64,000 bases of DNA from Streptomyces sp. NRRL F-2664 (GCF_000719345.1 NZ_JOFX01000029.1:1-64000); one strand, 5' to 3'. Positions 18,751-28,002 are shown, counted from the first letter of the stretch. Made by a program: numbers and translations. Notes: generated by a model not told the origin, from the letters alone.

Positions 18751-19227
18751 CTAGGGGCGGGGGCCCTGGATTTCTACTGCTGCGCAGCGCCAGCGGAGGT
18801 CGGGGCCCTGTTCGAGGCGGAAGGCCATCGCCGTGACGCGGTCGCCCGTGGCGATGCGGGCGAAGGCTTCGATGACGCCCGGGCCGGGGATGAAGCGGCC
18901 GCACCGGCGGACCACCGGGGACCGCCGCTCGCGCGGTGCGGGCTCCGCGTGGGCCAGGTTGACCAGTTGCTGGTAGGCGGGGCCGACGGTGTGCCCGAGG
19001 AGCGAGTGGACGGGGCGCCGACCGCTGACCACGGCCAGGAGGCGTTCGGCGAACCAGTGGTGCGGGCCGAGCCGCAGGGCGCGCGGCGGGCCCGCGAGGG
19101 CCTGCCGCCCGGCGGGAGCCGCCGGGCGGCGCTGGTCGCGGCGCCCGGCCGGGCGGGTCCCGGAGGGGCCTGCGGGCCGGCGGCGGCCGCCGTTGCTGCC
19201 GATCGTGCCGCGCGTCGTCGTGTCCAT
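18751..19227 (-). CDS. Rv3235 family protein
   Basis: A 158-residue protein with a basic, probably disordered N-terminal ~60 residues. A compact domain follows (WFAERLLAVVSGRRPVHSLLGHTVGPAYQQL; RCGRFIPGPGVIEAFARIATGDRVTAMAFRLEQ; RWRCAAVEIQ). It matches the actinobacterial Rv3235 family, usually encoded next to secA and of unknown function. The ATG at 19227 has GGGGGCAG upstream. It is transcribed toward secA (convergent) and away from the next gene. The 313-bp gap 19228-19540 is a divergent promoter region in which I see no distinct motif. Confidence 0.85.
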   Translation of the reverse strand: MDTTTRGTIGSNGGRRRPAGPSGTRPAGRRDQRRPAAPAGRQALAGPPRALRLGPHHWFAERLLAVVSGRRPVHSLLGHTVGPAYQQLVNLAHAEPAPRERRSPVVRRCGRFIPGPGVIEAFARIATGDRVTAMAFRLEQGPDLRWRCAAVEIQGPRP

Positions 19228-19540
19228 CGCGATCTGCCCCCGAACGTCCGGGCCCGGAGCGGTACCGGGCGGTAACTTGATGGGGATCTTCTACGGTCGA
19301 CGAACACGCTCCGCAACCACGGCCCGGCCGCCGCCCGCCGCCCGCGCGGTTCACCTATCCGAGTGCCCACCGGCCGCTGCCCACCGGGTCGGGCCCGGCT
19401 CCGGGGGCCGCGGGTGGACGGGCGCCCGGGGGCGTCCCGGCAGCCCGATGGGGTACGGCGGCCGTCACCCTGGCGTACCCCGGCCGCCCCTCTGCGAGTC
19501 GTATCCTGGGTGCGTTTCCGACGACCGAAAGCAGCCGGCC

Positions 19541-20041
19541 ATGCGTGTGTACGTCCCCCTGACCCTCCCCGGGCTCGCCGAGGTGCACAAGGCCGGTGAG
19601 CTGGGCCCCGCACCGCTGAGGGCGTACGCCGTCACCCCCGGGCTGCGCGAGTGGTACGTCTCGGACGACATCGAGGAGCTGGAGTACGCGGCCCTGGGCC
19701 GGGCCGCCGCCGCTTCGCTGCGGCTGCTCGCCGCCGACCCCGGCGCACCCCGCCGACGCGTCGTCGTCGCCCTCGACGTGGACGACAGGGCCGCCACCGC
19801 CGCCCCCGGCGCCGACGAGGCCGCCGTCGGACGGGTCGGCCTCGCCGCTCCCGTGCGCCTCACCGTGGCCGCCGCCGTGCACGTGGACGCCGACGACGCC
19901 GAGGAGGACGTCGCCGCGGCCGCGGCGGCCCTGACCGCCGCCGACGGCGGGGACGAGGACGCGCAGGCCATCGTGGACGCGGCCGAGGACCACGAGCTGC
20001 TGTGGTTCGGCGTCCAGGAGATCCCGGGACTGCTGACATGA
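19541..20041 (+). CDS. DUF6912-type conserved hypothetical protein
   Basis: A 166-residue acidic protein starting MRVYVPLTLPGLAEVHKAGELG. The N-terminal half is conserved in actinomycetes (GPAPLRAYAVTPGLREWYVSDDIEELEYAALGRAAAASLRLL). The C-terminal half is an Ala/Asp/Glu-rich stretch ending HELLWFGVQEIPGLL. No catalytic motif, signal peptide or membrane helix is visible. Its stop overlaps the next start (ATGA), so it is translationally coupled to the HAD hydrolase. The function is unknown; the coupling suggests a shared pathway. The ribosome-binding site is weak. Confidence 0.82.
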   Translation: MRVYVPLTLPGLAEVHKAGELGPAPLRAYAVTPGLREWYVSDDIEELEYAALGRAAAASLRLLAADPGAPRRRVVVALDVDDRAATAAPGADEAAVGRVGLAAPVRLTVAAAVHVDADDAEEDVAAAAAALTAADGGDEDAQAIVDAAEDHELLWFGVQEIPGLLT

Positions 20042-20703
20042 CGTTCGCGCACCACATCGTGTGGGACTGGAACGGCACCCTCCTCCACGACATCGACGCC
20101 GTGATCATCGCGACGAACGCCTCCTTCGCGGAACTCGGCCTCGCGCCGATCACCCTGGAGACGTACCGCGAGCTGTATGTCGTCCCGGTGCCGAAGTTCT
20201 ACGAGCGCCTCATGGGACGGCTGCCCACCGAGGAGGAGTGGCTCGTCATGGACGAGACCTTCCACCGCCACTACTGGGCCGCCGCCGCGGACGTCGGGCT
20301 CGCCGAGGGCGCTCGGGAGCTGCTCCGGGACTGGCAGCGCGACGGGCTCACCCAGTCCCTGCTCTCCCTCGCGCCCCATGACAGACTCGTTCCGCTCGTG
20401 CGGTCCCACGGCATCGAGGGGCACTTCCTGCGCGTCGACGGGCGCACCGGCCCCTCGCACACCTCCAAGGCGGGACATCTCGTACGCCACCTGCAGGCCC
20501 TGGACGCGACGGGCGTGAGCCCCGACCGTACGGTCCTCATCGGGGACGCGGTGGACGACGCCCTCGCCGCCGCCCACGTCGGCGCCCGCGCCGTCCTCTA
20601 CACGGGCGGTTCGCACAGCCGCCGCAGTCTGGAATCAGCCGGAGTGCCCGTCGTGGACAGCCTGGCGGAAGCCGTTCTGGCTGCTCGCGAGCTGGCCGAA
20701 TAG
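20038..20703 (+). CDS. HAD-superfamily hydrolase with DxN motif I
   Basis: A 221-residue HAD-like protein starting MTFAHHIVWDWNGTLLHD. Motif I is D10-W-N12-G-T-L, so the second Asp of the usual DxD is Asn. Motif II Ser/Thr lies in QSLLSLAPHDRL, a lysine in HTSKAGHL, and motif IV in VLIGDAVDDALAAAHVGARAVLYTGG. The cap inserted after motif I is helical (C1 type). The canonical second Asp is the general acid/base in phosphatases, so its loss may change or reduce activity; the N form recurs in a subgroup of HAD proteins. The start overlaps the upstream stop. Confidence 0.87.
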   Translation: MTFAHHIVWDWNGTLLHDIDAVIIATNASFAELGLAPITLETYRELYVVPVPKFYERLMGRLPTEEEWLVMDETFHRHYWAAAADVGLAEGARELLRDWQRDGLTQSLLSLAPHDRLVPLVRSHGIEGHFLRVDGRTGPSHTSKAGHLVRHLQALDATGVSPDRTVLIGDAVDDALAAAHVGARAVLYTGGSHSRRSLESAGVPVVDSLAEAVLAARELAE

Positions 20704-20792
20704 CGACTGGACGGGCCGCTGCACGGACCGCCTGCCGCGTCGCTGGCCAGACTGTCAAAGTTCCACCCCAAGATTTGTACAGATGCAGCGAA

Positions 20793-20822
20793 TGACGACC
20801 TGGGGGTAGGTCGGGATAGCCT
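20793..20822 (+). promoter_or_regulatory. Candidate promoter of the glutamate dehydrogenase gene
   Basis: TGACGA at 20793-20798 and TAGCCT at 20817-20822 are separated by 18 bases, a reasonable vegetative promoter for Streptomyces. It would give a ~240-nt leader before the ATG at 21071. The 367-bp region 20704-21070 holds no convincing gene on either strand. Confidence 0.35.
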
Positions 20823-21070
20823 TGTACCCGTGATCAGCGCGATATGCCTCGGGGGCACTGGAGCCTCCGGCCTGCGCCCGGCGTACGACAGTGCCCGGGC
20901 CATCGCTGGTCCCCGCCACCGGGAGCGCCGGCCGATCTTGGCTCATTCCCTCCCGGTCGGCCTTCTCGACGGCATAGCGTCGATCCCGAACGGACACCCC
21001 GCCTCGCGGCGCTATGTCATTCCTTCCTTCACCTACGTCACGCAATGGCGCGCGACAGGAGCCAGAGGAC

Positions 21071-24000
21071 ATGCAGACCAAGCTGGACGAAGCAAAGGCC
21101 GAGCTGCTCGCACGGGCGGCCCGGGTAGCTGAGAACAGCCCGGCCGGGGGGCTACTTCCGACTGGGTCCGAGCAGGGAGAGCGTCCGGACCGGACGGCGG
21201 TCCTCTCCTACCTCCAGCGCTACTACCTGCACACCGCGCCCGAGGACCTCACGGACCGGGACCCGGTCGACGTGTTCGGAGCCGGGCTCTCCCACTACCG
21301 ACTGGCGGAGAACCGGCCGCAGGGCACTGCGAACGTCCGCGTGCACACCCCCACGGTGGAGGAGAACGGCTGGACCTCCAGCCACTCCGTCGTCGAGGTC
21401 GTCACCGACGACATGCCCTTCCTCGTGGACTCCGTCACGAACGAGCTGTCCCGCCAGGGCCGCGGCATCCACGTCGTGATCCACCCGCAGGTCGTCGTGC
21501 GCCGTGACGTCACCGGCAAGCTGATCGAGATCCTCGGTCCCGACTGCGACGCGCACGGCCCCCGCACCGCGCGCCCCCACGACTCCCTCGTCGAGTCGTG
21601 GATCCACGTCGAGATCGACCGCGAGACCGACCGCGCCGACCTCAAGCAGATCACCGCCGACCTGCTGCGCGTCCTGTCCGACGTCCGCGAGTCCGTCGAG
21701 GACTGGGAGAAGATGCGCGACGCCGCGCTGCGCATCGCCGACGGCCTGCCCGACGAGCCCACCGCCCCCGACCTGCGCGAGTACGAGCTCGAAGAGGCCC
21801 GTGAGCTGCTGCGCTGGCTCGCCGACGACCACTTCACCTTCCTCGGCTACCGCGAGTACAACCTCGTCGACGGCGACTCCCTCGCCGCCGTCCCCGGTAC
21901 CGGCCTCGGCATCCTGCGCTCCGACCCGCACCACAGCGGCAAGGACGACGGCCACCCGGTCTCGCCGTCCTTCAACCGGCTGCCGGCCGACGCCCGCGCC
22001 AAGGCCCGCGAGCACCGCCTGCTGGTGCTGACCAAGGCCAACAGCCGCTCCACCGTGCACCGCCCCTCGTACCTCGACTACGTGGGCGTCAAGAAGTTCG
22101 ACGCCGACGGCAACGTGATCGGCGAGCGCCGCTTCCTCGGCCTGTTCTCCTCCGCCGCGTACACCGAGTCGGTGCGCCGCGTGCCGGTCATCCGCCGCAA
22201 GGTCGCCGAGGTCCTGGAACGGGCCGGCTTCTCGCCGTCCAGCCACGACGGCCGCGACCTGACGCAGATCCTGGAGACCTACCCGCGCGACGAGCTGTTC
22301 CAGACCCCGGTCGACCAGCTCCAGTCCATCGTCACCTCGGTCCTCTACCTCCAGGAACGCCGCCGGCTGCGGCTGTACCTGCGCCAGGACGAGTACGGGC
22401 GCTACTACTCCGCGCTGGTCTACCTGCCCCGCGACCGCTTCACCACCGGCGTGCGGCTGCGCCTGATGGACATCCTGCGCGAGGAGCTCGGCGGCATCAG
22501 CGTCGACTTCACCGCCTGGAACACCGAGTCGATCCTCTCCCGCATCCACTTCGTCGTCCGCGTCCCGCAGGGCACCGAGCTGCCCGTGCTGACCGACGGC
22601 GACGTCGAGCGCATCGAGGGCCGCCTCGTCGAGGCCGCCCGCTCCTGGGCCGACGGCTTCGACCAGGCGCTCAACGCCGAACTCGGCGAGGAGCGCGCGG
22701 CGGAGCTGCTGCGCCGCTACGGCACCGCCTTCTCCGAGGGCTACAAGGCCGATCACTCGCCGCGCGCCGCCGTCGCCGACCTCGTGCACCTGGAGAAGCT
22801 GCGCGGCAGCGACAAGGACTTCGCGCTGTCGCTGTACGAGCCCGTCGGCGCGGGCCCCGGCGAGCGCCGATTCAAGATCTACCGTGCCGGTGAGCAGGTC
22901 TCCCTGTCCGCCGTCCTGCCGGTCCTCCAGCGCCTCGGCGTCGAGGTGACCGACGAGCGCCCGTACGAGCTGCGCTGCGCCGACCGCACGAACGCGTGGA
23001 TCTACGACTTCGGTCTGCGGCTGACGGCGGGCGACCTCGGCGACGACGCGCGCGAGCGCTTCCAGGACGCCTTCGCGGCCGTCTGGAACGGCCAGGCCGA
23101 GAACGACAACTTCAACGCGCTCGTGCTCAGCGCCGGCCTGACCTGGCGGCAGGCCGTCGTCCTGCGCGCGTACGCCAAGTACCTGCGCCAGGCCGGATCC
23201 ACCTTCAGCCAGGACTACATGGAGGACACCCTCCGCAACAACGTCCACACCACCCGGCTGCTGGTCTCGCTCTTCGAGGCCCGGATGTCGCCCGTCCGCC
23301 AGGCCGCCGGCAGCGAGCTCGTGGACGCCATGCTGGAGGAGCTCGACGGGGCGCTGGACCAGGTCGCCTCGCTCGACGAGGACCGCATCCTGCGGGCCTT
23401 CCTCACCCTCATCAAGGCCACCCTGCGCACGAACTTCTTCCAGCTCGACTCGAAGGGCGAGCAGCACGCCTACGTGTCGATGAAGTTCGACCCGCAGGCC
23501 ATCCCGGACCTGCCGGCGCCGCGCCCGGCGTACGAGATCTGGGTGTACTCCCCGCGCGTCGAGGGCGTCCACCTGCGCTTCGGCAAGGTCGCCCGAGGCG
23601 GCCTGCGCTGGTCCGACCGCCGCGAGGACTTCCGTACGGAGATCCTCGGCCTGGTCAAGGCGCAGATGGTCAAGAACACCGTCATCGTGCCGGTCGGCGC
23701 CAAGGGCGGCTTCGTCGCGAAGAACCTCCCCGACCCGTCGGTGGACCGCGACGCCTGGCTCGCCGAGGGCATCGCCTCGTACAAGATCTTCATCTCGGCG
23801 CTGCTCGACATCACCGACAACATGGTCGCCGGCGAGGTCGTGCCGCCGCGGAGCGTGGTCCGCCACGACGAGGACGACACCTACCTCGTCGTCGCCGCGG
23901 ACAAGGGCACCGCGACCTTCTCCGACATCGCCAACGGTGTGGCGGAGGCCTACGGCTTCTGGCTCGGCGACGCCTTCGCGTCCGGCGGCTCGGCGGGCTA

Positions 24001-26020
24001 CGACCACAAGGGCATGGGCATCACCGCCCGTGGCGCGTGGGAGTCCGTCAAGCGGCACTTCCGCGAGCTCGGGCACGACACCCAGACCCAGGACTTCACC
24101 GTCGTCGGCGTCGGCGACATGTCGGGCGACGTCTTCGGCAACGGCATGCTGCTCTCCGAGCACATCCGCCTGGTGGCCGCCTTCGACCACCGGCACATCT
24201 TCATCGACCCGACCCCGGACGCGGCGACCTCGTACGCCGAGCGGCGGCGCCTGTTCGAGCTGCCGCGCTCCTCGTGGGCGGACTACGACCCCTCGCTGAT
24301 CTCGGCGGGCGGCGGCATCCACCCGCGTTCGGCCAAGGCCGTCCCGGTCACCGCGCAGATGCGCGCGGCCCTCGGCATCGAGGCCGGCGTCACCAAGATG
24401 ACCCCGGCCGAGCTGATGCAGGCGATCCTCAAGGCCCCCGTGGACCTGGTGTGGAACGGCGGCATCGGTACGTACGTCAAGGCGACCTCCGAGACGCACG
24501 CCGACGTCGGCGACAAGGCCAACGACGCCATCCGCGTCAACGGCTGCGACGTGCGGGCGCGGGTCATCGGCGAGGGCGGCAACCTGGGCCTGACCCAGCT
24601 CGGCCGCATCGAGTTCGCCCGCAGCGGCGCCGGCGGCGAGGGCGGCAAGGTCAACACCGACGCCATCGACAACAGCGCGGGCGTGGACACCTCCGACCAC
24701 GAGGTGAACATCAAGATCCTGCTCAACGCGGTGGTCGCCGACGGCGACATGACCGTCAAGCAGCGCAACAAGCTGCTCGCGCAGATGACCGACGAGGTCG
24801 GCCGCCTGGTGCTGCGCAACAACTACGCGCAGAACACCGCGCTGGCCAACGGCTCGGCGCAGGCCCCCAGCCTGCTGCACGCCCAGCAGCGCTTCATGCG
24901 CCGCCTGGAGGGTGCCGGACTGCTCAACCGCGAGCTGGAGTTCCTGCCCACCGACCGCCAGATCCGCGAGCTGCTGAACAACGGCAAGGGGCTGACCCAG
25001 CCCGAGCTGGCCGTGCTGTTCGCGTACACGAAGATCACGACGGCGGACGAGCTCATCGCGACCGGGCTGCCGGACGACCCCTACCTGCGGCGCCTGCTCT
25101 TCGCGTACTTCCCGGCGGCCCTCGGCGAGAAGTTCGCCGAGCAGATCGACGCGCACGCGCTGCGCCGCGAGATCATCACGACGATCCTGGTCAACGACAC
25201 CGTCAACACTGGTGGTTCGACCTTCCTGCACCGCCTGCGCGAGGAGACCGGGGCCTCCACGGAGGAGATCGTCCGGGCGCAGCTCGCGGCCCGCGAGATC
25301 TTCGGCCTGGCCGATGTGTGGGACGCGGTGGAGGCGCTCGACAACAAGGTGGCCGCGGACGTGCAGACCCGGGTGCGGCTGCACTCGCGGCGCCTGGTCG
25401 AGCGCGGCACCCGCTGGCTGCTCAACAACCGGCCGCAGCCGCTCCAGATCACCGAGACCATCGCCTTCTTCGGGGAGCGGGTCGCCGGGGTGTGGGCCGA
25501 GCTGCCGAAGCTGGTGCGCGGTGCGGACCTGGAGTGGTACCAGCTGGTCATGGACGAGCTGACCGGCGAGGGCGTGCCGGAGGAACTGGCGGCGAAGGTC
25601 GCCGGGTTCTCGTCGGCCTTCCCGACGCTGGACATCGTCGCGATCGCGGACCGGACGGGCGTGGAAGCGCTGGACGTCGCCGAGGTGTACTACGACCTCG
25701 CCGACCGTCTGCACATCACGCAGCTGATGGACCGCATCATCGAGCTGCCGCGGGCCGACCGCTGGCAGTCCATGGCCCGCGCGTCCATCCGCGAGGACCT
25801 GTTCGCGGCGCACGCGGCGCTGACGGCGGACGTGCTGTCGGTGGGCAACGGTGCCTCGACTCCCGAGGAGCGCTTCACGGCGTGGGAGGAGAAGAACGCG
25901 GCGATCATCGGGCGGGCCCGGACGACCCTGGAGGAGATCCGGGGCTCGGACGCCTTCGACCTGGCGAACCTGTCGGTGGCGATGCGGACGATGCGGAGTC
26001 TGCTGCGCACGCACAGCTGA
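21071..26020 (+). CDS. Large NAD-specific glutamate dehydrogenase (GDH-180 type)
   Basis: A 1649-residue protein starting MQTKLDEAKAELLARAARV (AGAGG shortly before the ATG). The length matches the ~180-kDa NAD-GDH class known from Streptomyces. The long N-terminal half contains ACT-like regulatory regions (VVTDDMPFLVDSVTNELSRQGRGIHVVIHPQ). The catalytic region has LRWSDRREDFRTEILGLVKAQMVKNTVIVPVGAKGGFVAKNLP with the active-site lysines near residue 878. Cofactor-domain motifs follow (VVGVGDMSGDVFGNGMLLS; VNGCDVRARVIGEGGNLGLTQLGRIEF), then a helical C-terminus. It converts glutamate to 2-oxoglutarate with NAD, linking amino-acid catabolism to the TCA cycle. Monocistronic, with its own terminator. 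Confidence 0.97.
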   Translation: MQTKLDEAKAELLARAARVAENSPAGGLLPTGSEQGERPDRTAVLSYLQRYYLHTAPEDLTDRDPVDVFGAGLSHYRLAENRPQGTANVRVHTPTVEENGWTSSHSVVEVVTDDMPFLVDSVTNELSRQGRGIHVVIHPQVVVRRDVTGKLIEILGPDCDAHGPRTARPHDSLVESWIHVEIDRETDRADLKQITADLLRVLSDVRESVEDWEKMRDAALRIADGLPDEPTAPDLREYELEEARELLRWLADDHFTFLGYREYNLVDGDSLAAVPGTGLGILRSDPHHSGKDDGHPVSPSFNRLPADARAKAREHRLLVLTKANSRSTVHRPSYLDYVGVKKFDADGNVIGERRFLGLFSSAAYTESVRRVPVIRRKVAEVLERAGFSPSSHDGRDLTQILETYPRDELFQTPVDQLQSIVTSVLYLQERRRLRLYLRQDEYGRYYSALVYLPRDRFTTGVRLRLMDILREELGGISVDFTAWNTESILSRIHFVVRVPQGTELPVLTDGDVERIEGRLVEAARSWADGFDQALNAELGEERAAELLRRYGTAFSEGYKADHSPRAAVADLVHLEKLRGSDKDFALSLYEPVGAGPGERRFKIYRAGEQVSLSAVLPVLQRLGVEVTDERPYELRCADRTNAWIYDFGLRLTAGDLGDDARERFQDAFAAVWNGQAENDNFNALVLSAGLTWRQAVVLRAYAKYLRQAGSTFSQDYMEDTLRNNVHTTRLLVSLFEARMSPVRQAAGSELVDAMLEELDGALDQVASLDEDRILRAFLTLIKATLRTNFFQLDSKGEQHAYVSMKFDPQAIPDLPAPRPAYEIWVYSPRVEGVHLRFGKVARGGLRWSDRREDFRTEILGLVKAQMVKNTVIVPVGAKGGFVAKNLPDPSVDRDAWLAEGIASYKIFISALLDITDNMVAGEVVPPRSVVRHDEDDTYLVVAADKGTATFSDIANGVAEAYGFWLGDAFASGGSAGYDHKGMGITARGAWESVKRHFRELGHDTQTQDFTVVGVGDMSGDVFGNGMLLSEHIRLVAAFDHRHIFIDPTPDAATSYAERRRLFELPRSSWADYDPSLISAGGGIHPRSAKAVPVTAQMRAALGIEAGVTKMTPAELMQAILKAPVDLVWNGGIGTYVKATSETHADVGDKANDAIRVNGCDVRARVIGEGGNLGLTQLGRIEFARSGAGGEGGKVNTDAIDNSAGVDTSDHEVNIKILLNAVVADGDMTVKQRNKLLAQMTDEVGRLVLRNNYAQNTALANGSAQAPSLLHAQQRFMRRLEGAGLLNRELEFLPTDRQIRELLNNGKGLTQPELAVLFAYTKITTADELIATGLPDDPYLRRLLFAYFPAALGEKFAEQIDAHALRREIITTILVNDTVNTGGSTFLHRLREETGASTEEIVRAQLAAREIFGLADVWDAVEALDNKVAADVQTRVRLHSRRLVERGTRWLLNNRPQPLQITETIAFFGERVAGVWAELPKLVRGADLEWYQLVMDELTGEGVPEELAAKVAGFSSAFPTLDIVAIADRTGVEALDVAEVYYDLADRLHITQLMDRIIELPRADRWQSMARASIREDLFAAHAALTADVLSVGNGASTPEERFTAWEEKNAAIIGRARTTLEEIRGSDAFDLANLSVAMRTMRSLLRTHS

Positions 26021-26036
26021 TGCTCTCGATGTAGCG

Positions 26037-26086
26037 GAACGGGCCGGGGCCCGGGACCCTTGTGGTTCCCGGGCCCCGGTCCGTTC
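26037..26086 (+). terminator. Glutamate dehydrogenase terminator
   Basis: A ~20-bp stem, GAACGGGCCGGGGCCCGGGA paired with TCCCGGGCCCCGGTCCGTTC (one G-T pair), 16 bases after the stop codon. Confidence 0.88.
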
Positions 26087-26100
26087 CGTGTGCCGCGGGT

Positions 26101-26162
26101 GCGGCGCCGTTGCCGGAGGCGCTGCCCCGGAACCCCCGCGCCTCGAACGCCGGCGGGGCCGA
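26101..26162. repeat. Intergenic repeat, copy B
   Basis: Second copy of the element at 18641-18702: GCGGCGCCGT, then GGCGCTGCCCCGGAACCCCC, then GCGCCTCGAACGCCGGCGGG. It lies between the glutamate dehydrogenase terminator and the stop of the convergent ABC ATPase gene. Confidence 0.7.
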
Positions 26163-26172
26163 ATGAGGCGCC

Positions 26173-26988
26173 TCAGGCGTCGGTGGGCGCGGAGTGGGTG
26201 GAGGCTTCGTAGGCGGTGCAGACCTCGGCCGCCGGGCCGTCCATGCGCAGGACGCCCGAGTCCAGCCAGATCGCCCGGTCGCAGGTCTCGCGGACGGTGT
26301 TGATGGCGTGGCTGACCAGGAAGACGGTTCCGGCGTGCTCGCGGAGTTCCTCGATGCGGGCCTGGCTGCGCCGCTGGAAGGCCGCGTCGCCCGTGGCCAG
26401 CGCCTCGTCGATCATCAGGACGTCGTGGTCCTTGGCGGCGGCGATGGAGAAGCGCAGGCGGGCGCCCATGCCGGAGGAGTACGTCCGCATCGGCAGGGAG
26501 ATGAAGTCGCCCTTCTCGTTGATGCCGGAGAAGTCGACGATGCCCGCGTAGCGGTCGCGGATCTGCCGGCGGGACATGCCCATGGCGAGGCCGCCGAGGA
26601 CGACGTTGCGTTCCCCGGTGAGGTCGTTCATCAGGGCGGCGTTGACGCCCAGCAGGGAGGGCTGCCCGTGCGAGTAGATCCGTCCCCGGGCCACCGGTTG
26701 GAGGCCTGCGATGGCTTTGAGCAGGGTGGACTTGCCCGAGCCGTTGGAGCCGATCAGGCCGATGGCCTCGCCCCTGTGGGCGGTGAAGGAGACGCCCTTG
26801 ACCGCGTGCACCTCGCGCGGGCCGGAGGCGCTCCCGCGCGAGAAGATCCGGCCGAGTGCGGCCGCGGCGCCGCCCCTGCGGGCGGCGGAGCCGTGGACGA
26901 CTCGGTAGGTGACGTGGACCCCGTCCACGATCACGGTGGGTACCCGGGTGTCGGTCCCGGCCGTACCGGCCTCGGTCGCGTCAGCCAC
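26173..26988 (-). CDS. Polysaccharide/teichoic-acid export ABC ATPase (TagH-like)
   Basis: A 271-residue ABC ATPase. Walker A is GSNGSGKST (80-88), the signature is SSGMGARLRFSIA, Walker B is VLMIDEALATGDAAF, and the H-loop is VFLVSHAINTV. The N-terminal strand VHVTYRVVHG and the YSSGMGARL signature variant are typical of TagH/RfbE/Wzt-type exporters rather than importers. It has no C-terminal carbohydrate-binding domain. Its start overlaps the end of the permease gene by 8 bases, so the two form one transporter that moves a lipid-linked wall polymer across the membrane. The nearby glycerophosphotransferase fits a teichoic-acid-like substrate. Confidence 0.93.
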   Translation of the reverse strand: MADATEAGTAGTDTRVPTVIVDGVHVTYRVVHGSAARRGGAAAALGRIFSRGSASGPREVHAVKGVSFTAHRGEAIGLIGSNGSGKSTLLKAIAGLQPVARGRIYSHGQPSLLGVNAALMNDLTGERNVVLGGLAMGMSRRQIRDRYAGIVDFSGINEKGDFISLPMRTYSSGMGARLRFSIAAAKDHDVLMIDEALATGDAAFQRRSQARIEELREHAGTVFLVSHAINTVRETCDRAIWLDSGVLRMDGPAAEVCTAYEASTHSAPTDA

Positions 26989-27901
26989 GTCCGTACGCCT
27001 CCTCCGCCTTCCAGAAGTAGATGAATCCGCCGACTCCCGCGAGGAGCGCCCAGCCGACGGCCAGCAGCCACACGTGGTGCGGCAGCGCGTGCACGGGGAA
27101 GCTGTCGATCAGCGCGCAGCGCATCAGGTCGATGTAGACGGCCGGCGGGTTGGCCTTGAGGGCCACCAGGACCCAGTGCGGCAGGTGGTCCGTGCTGAGC
27201 ACCGTGTCGATGGACCACATCACGCCCGAGGCGTACATCCACGTCCGCAGGACGAACGGCATCAGCTGGCTGACGTCGGGGCTCTTGCTGCCGATGCGGG
27301 CCATGACCATGGCGCAGCCGGCGGCGAAGACGGCCGTCAGCAGGAGCGCCGGCAGGGCCAGGAGCCAGGCCGGGCCGGGCCGCTGGCCGAAGGCGAGCAG
27401 CAGGACCACCAGGGCGGCCATGGAGATGAGGAGCTGCTGGAAGAGCTGTACGACGGTGGAGAGGGGCAGGCTCGCACGGGGGAAGTGCAGGGCGCGGACC
27501 AGGCCGAGGTTGCCGTGGACGGCGCGGGTGCCGGCGTTGACGGAGCTGCTGATGAAGTCCCAGACGAAGATGCCGGTGATCAGGAAGGGGACGTAGTCGG
27601 GCACGCCGTGACTGGCCTTCAGCACGATCCCGAAGATGACGTAGTAGACGCCCGCGTTGAGCAGCGGGGTCGCCAGGTGCCAGACGTGGCCGAGGCGCGT
27701 CGTGCTGTACGTGGCCTGCATGCGGGCGGTCGCGTGGGCGGAGACGAAGTGGCGGCGCTGCCAGAGCCGGGCGATGTAGCGGGGCAGGGGCGGGCGCGCG
27801 CCGCTGAGCGTGAGGCCGTGGGCGGCGGCCAGCTGCGCGAGCTCCGCGGAGGTGGGGGGAGCCGGCGCGGGTGCGGGAGGTGAGGCGGTCGCGGTGGTCA
27901 C
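26981..27901 (-). CDS. Polysaccharide/teichoic-acid export ABC permease (TagG-like)
   Basis: A 306-residue ABC-2 permease. A Pro/Ala-rich N-terminus precedes the conserved amphipathic region (LPRYIARLWQRRHFVSAHATARMQATYSTTRLGHVWHLATPLLNAGVYYVIFG) and six predicted membrane helices, including ALVVLLLAFG and LLALPALLLTAVFAAGCAMV. I chose the GTG (VTTATASPP) because relatives start there; an ATG at 28000 would add 33 Arg-rich residues that overlap the divergent promoter. It is first in the operon with the TagH-like ATPase and divergent from the TetR regulator, with 121 bp between the starts. Confidence 0.9.
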   Translation of the reverse strand: MTTATASPPAPAPAPPTSAELAQLAAAHGLTLSGARPPLPRYIARLWQRRHFVSAHATARMQATYSTTRLGHVWHLATPLLNAGVYYVIFGIVLKASHGVPDYVPFLITGIFVWDFISSSVNAGTRAVHGNLGLVRALHFPRASLPLSTVVQLFQQLLISMAALVVLLLAFGQRPGPAWLLALPALLLTAVFAAGCAMVMARIGSKSPDVSQLMPFVLRTWMYASGVMWSIDTVLSTDHLPHWVLVALKANPPAVYIDLMRCALIDSFPVHALPHHVWLLAVGWALLAGVGGFIYFWKAEEAYGRG

Positions 27902-27937
27902 TGGTTCGCTTCGCTTTCGACGGAGGTCGGGACGGGT

Positions 27938-27954
27938 CCGTATCGTCGCTACGG
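27938..27954. promoter_or_regulatory. Candidate TetR operator, site 1
   Basis: CCGTATCGTCGCTACGG is an inverted repeat (CCGTA / TACGG) with a 7-base centre. It lies in the 121-bp region between the TagG-like start and the TetR start. A copy differing at 2 of 17 positions lies 48 bp downstream. Confidence 0.45.
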
Positions 27955-27985
27955 CGAGGTTAGGTCCATGGGCGATGGAACGCAA

Positions 27986-28002
27986 CCGTATCGTCGTCAC
28001 GG
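27986..28002. promoter_or_regulatory. Candidate TetR operator, site 2
   Basis: CCGTATCGTCGTCACGG repeats site 1 at 15 of 17 positions, though its own symmetry is weaker. It ends 9 bases before a TATGCT hexamer at 28011-28016, the probable -10 of the TetR gene. Binding here would therefore cover the -35 region. Confidence 0.42.

Noticed and set aside
20755..21081. Small minus-strand frame (108 codons) in the glutamate dehydrogenase leader
   Set aside because: Weak codon bias and no recognised motif, and it overlaps the probable promoter and 5' leader of the downstream gene.
21152..26014. A ~1620-codon open frame on the minus strand opposite the glutamate dehydrogenase gene
   Set aside because: It is a GC-codon shadow: repetitive Arg/Val/Asp/Leu/His composition and no recognisable domain, while the plus strand encodes a complete conserved enzyme.
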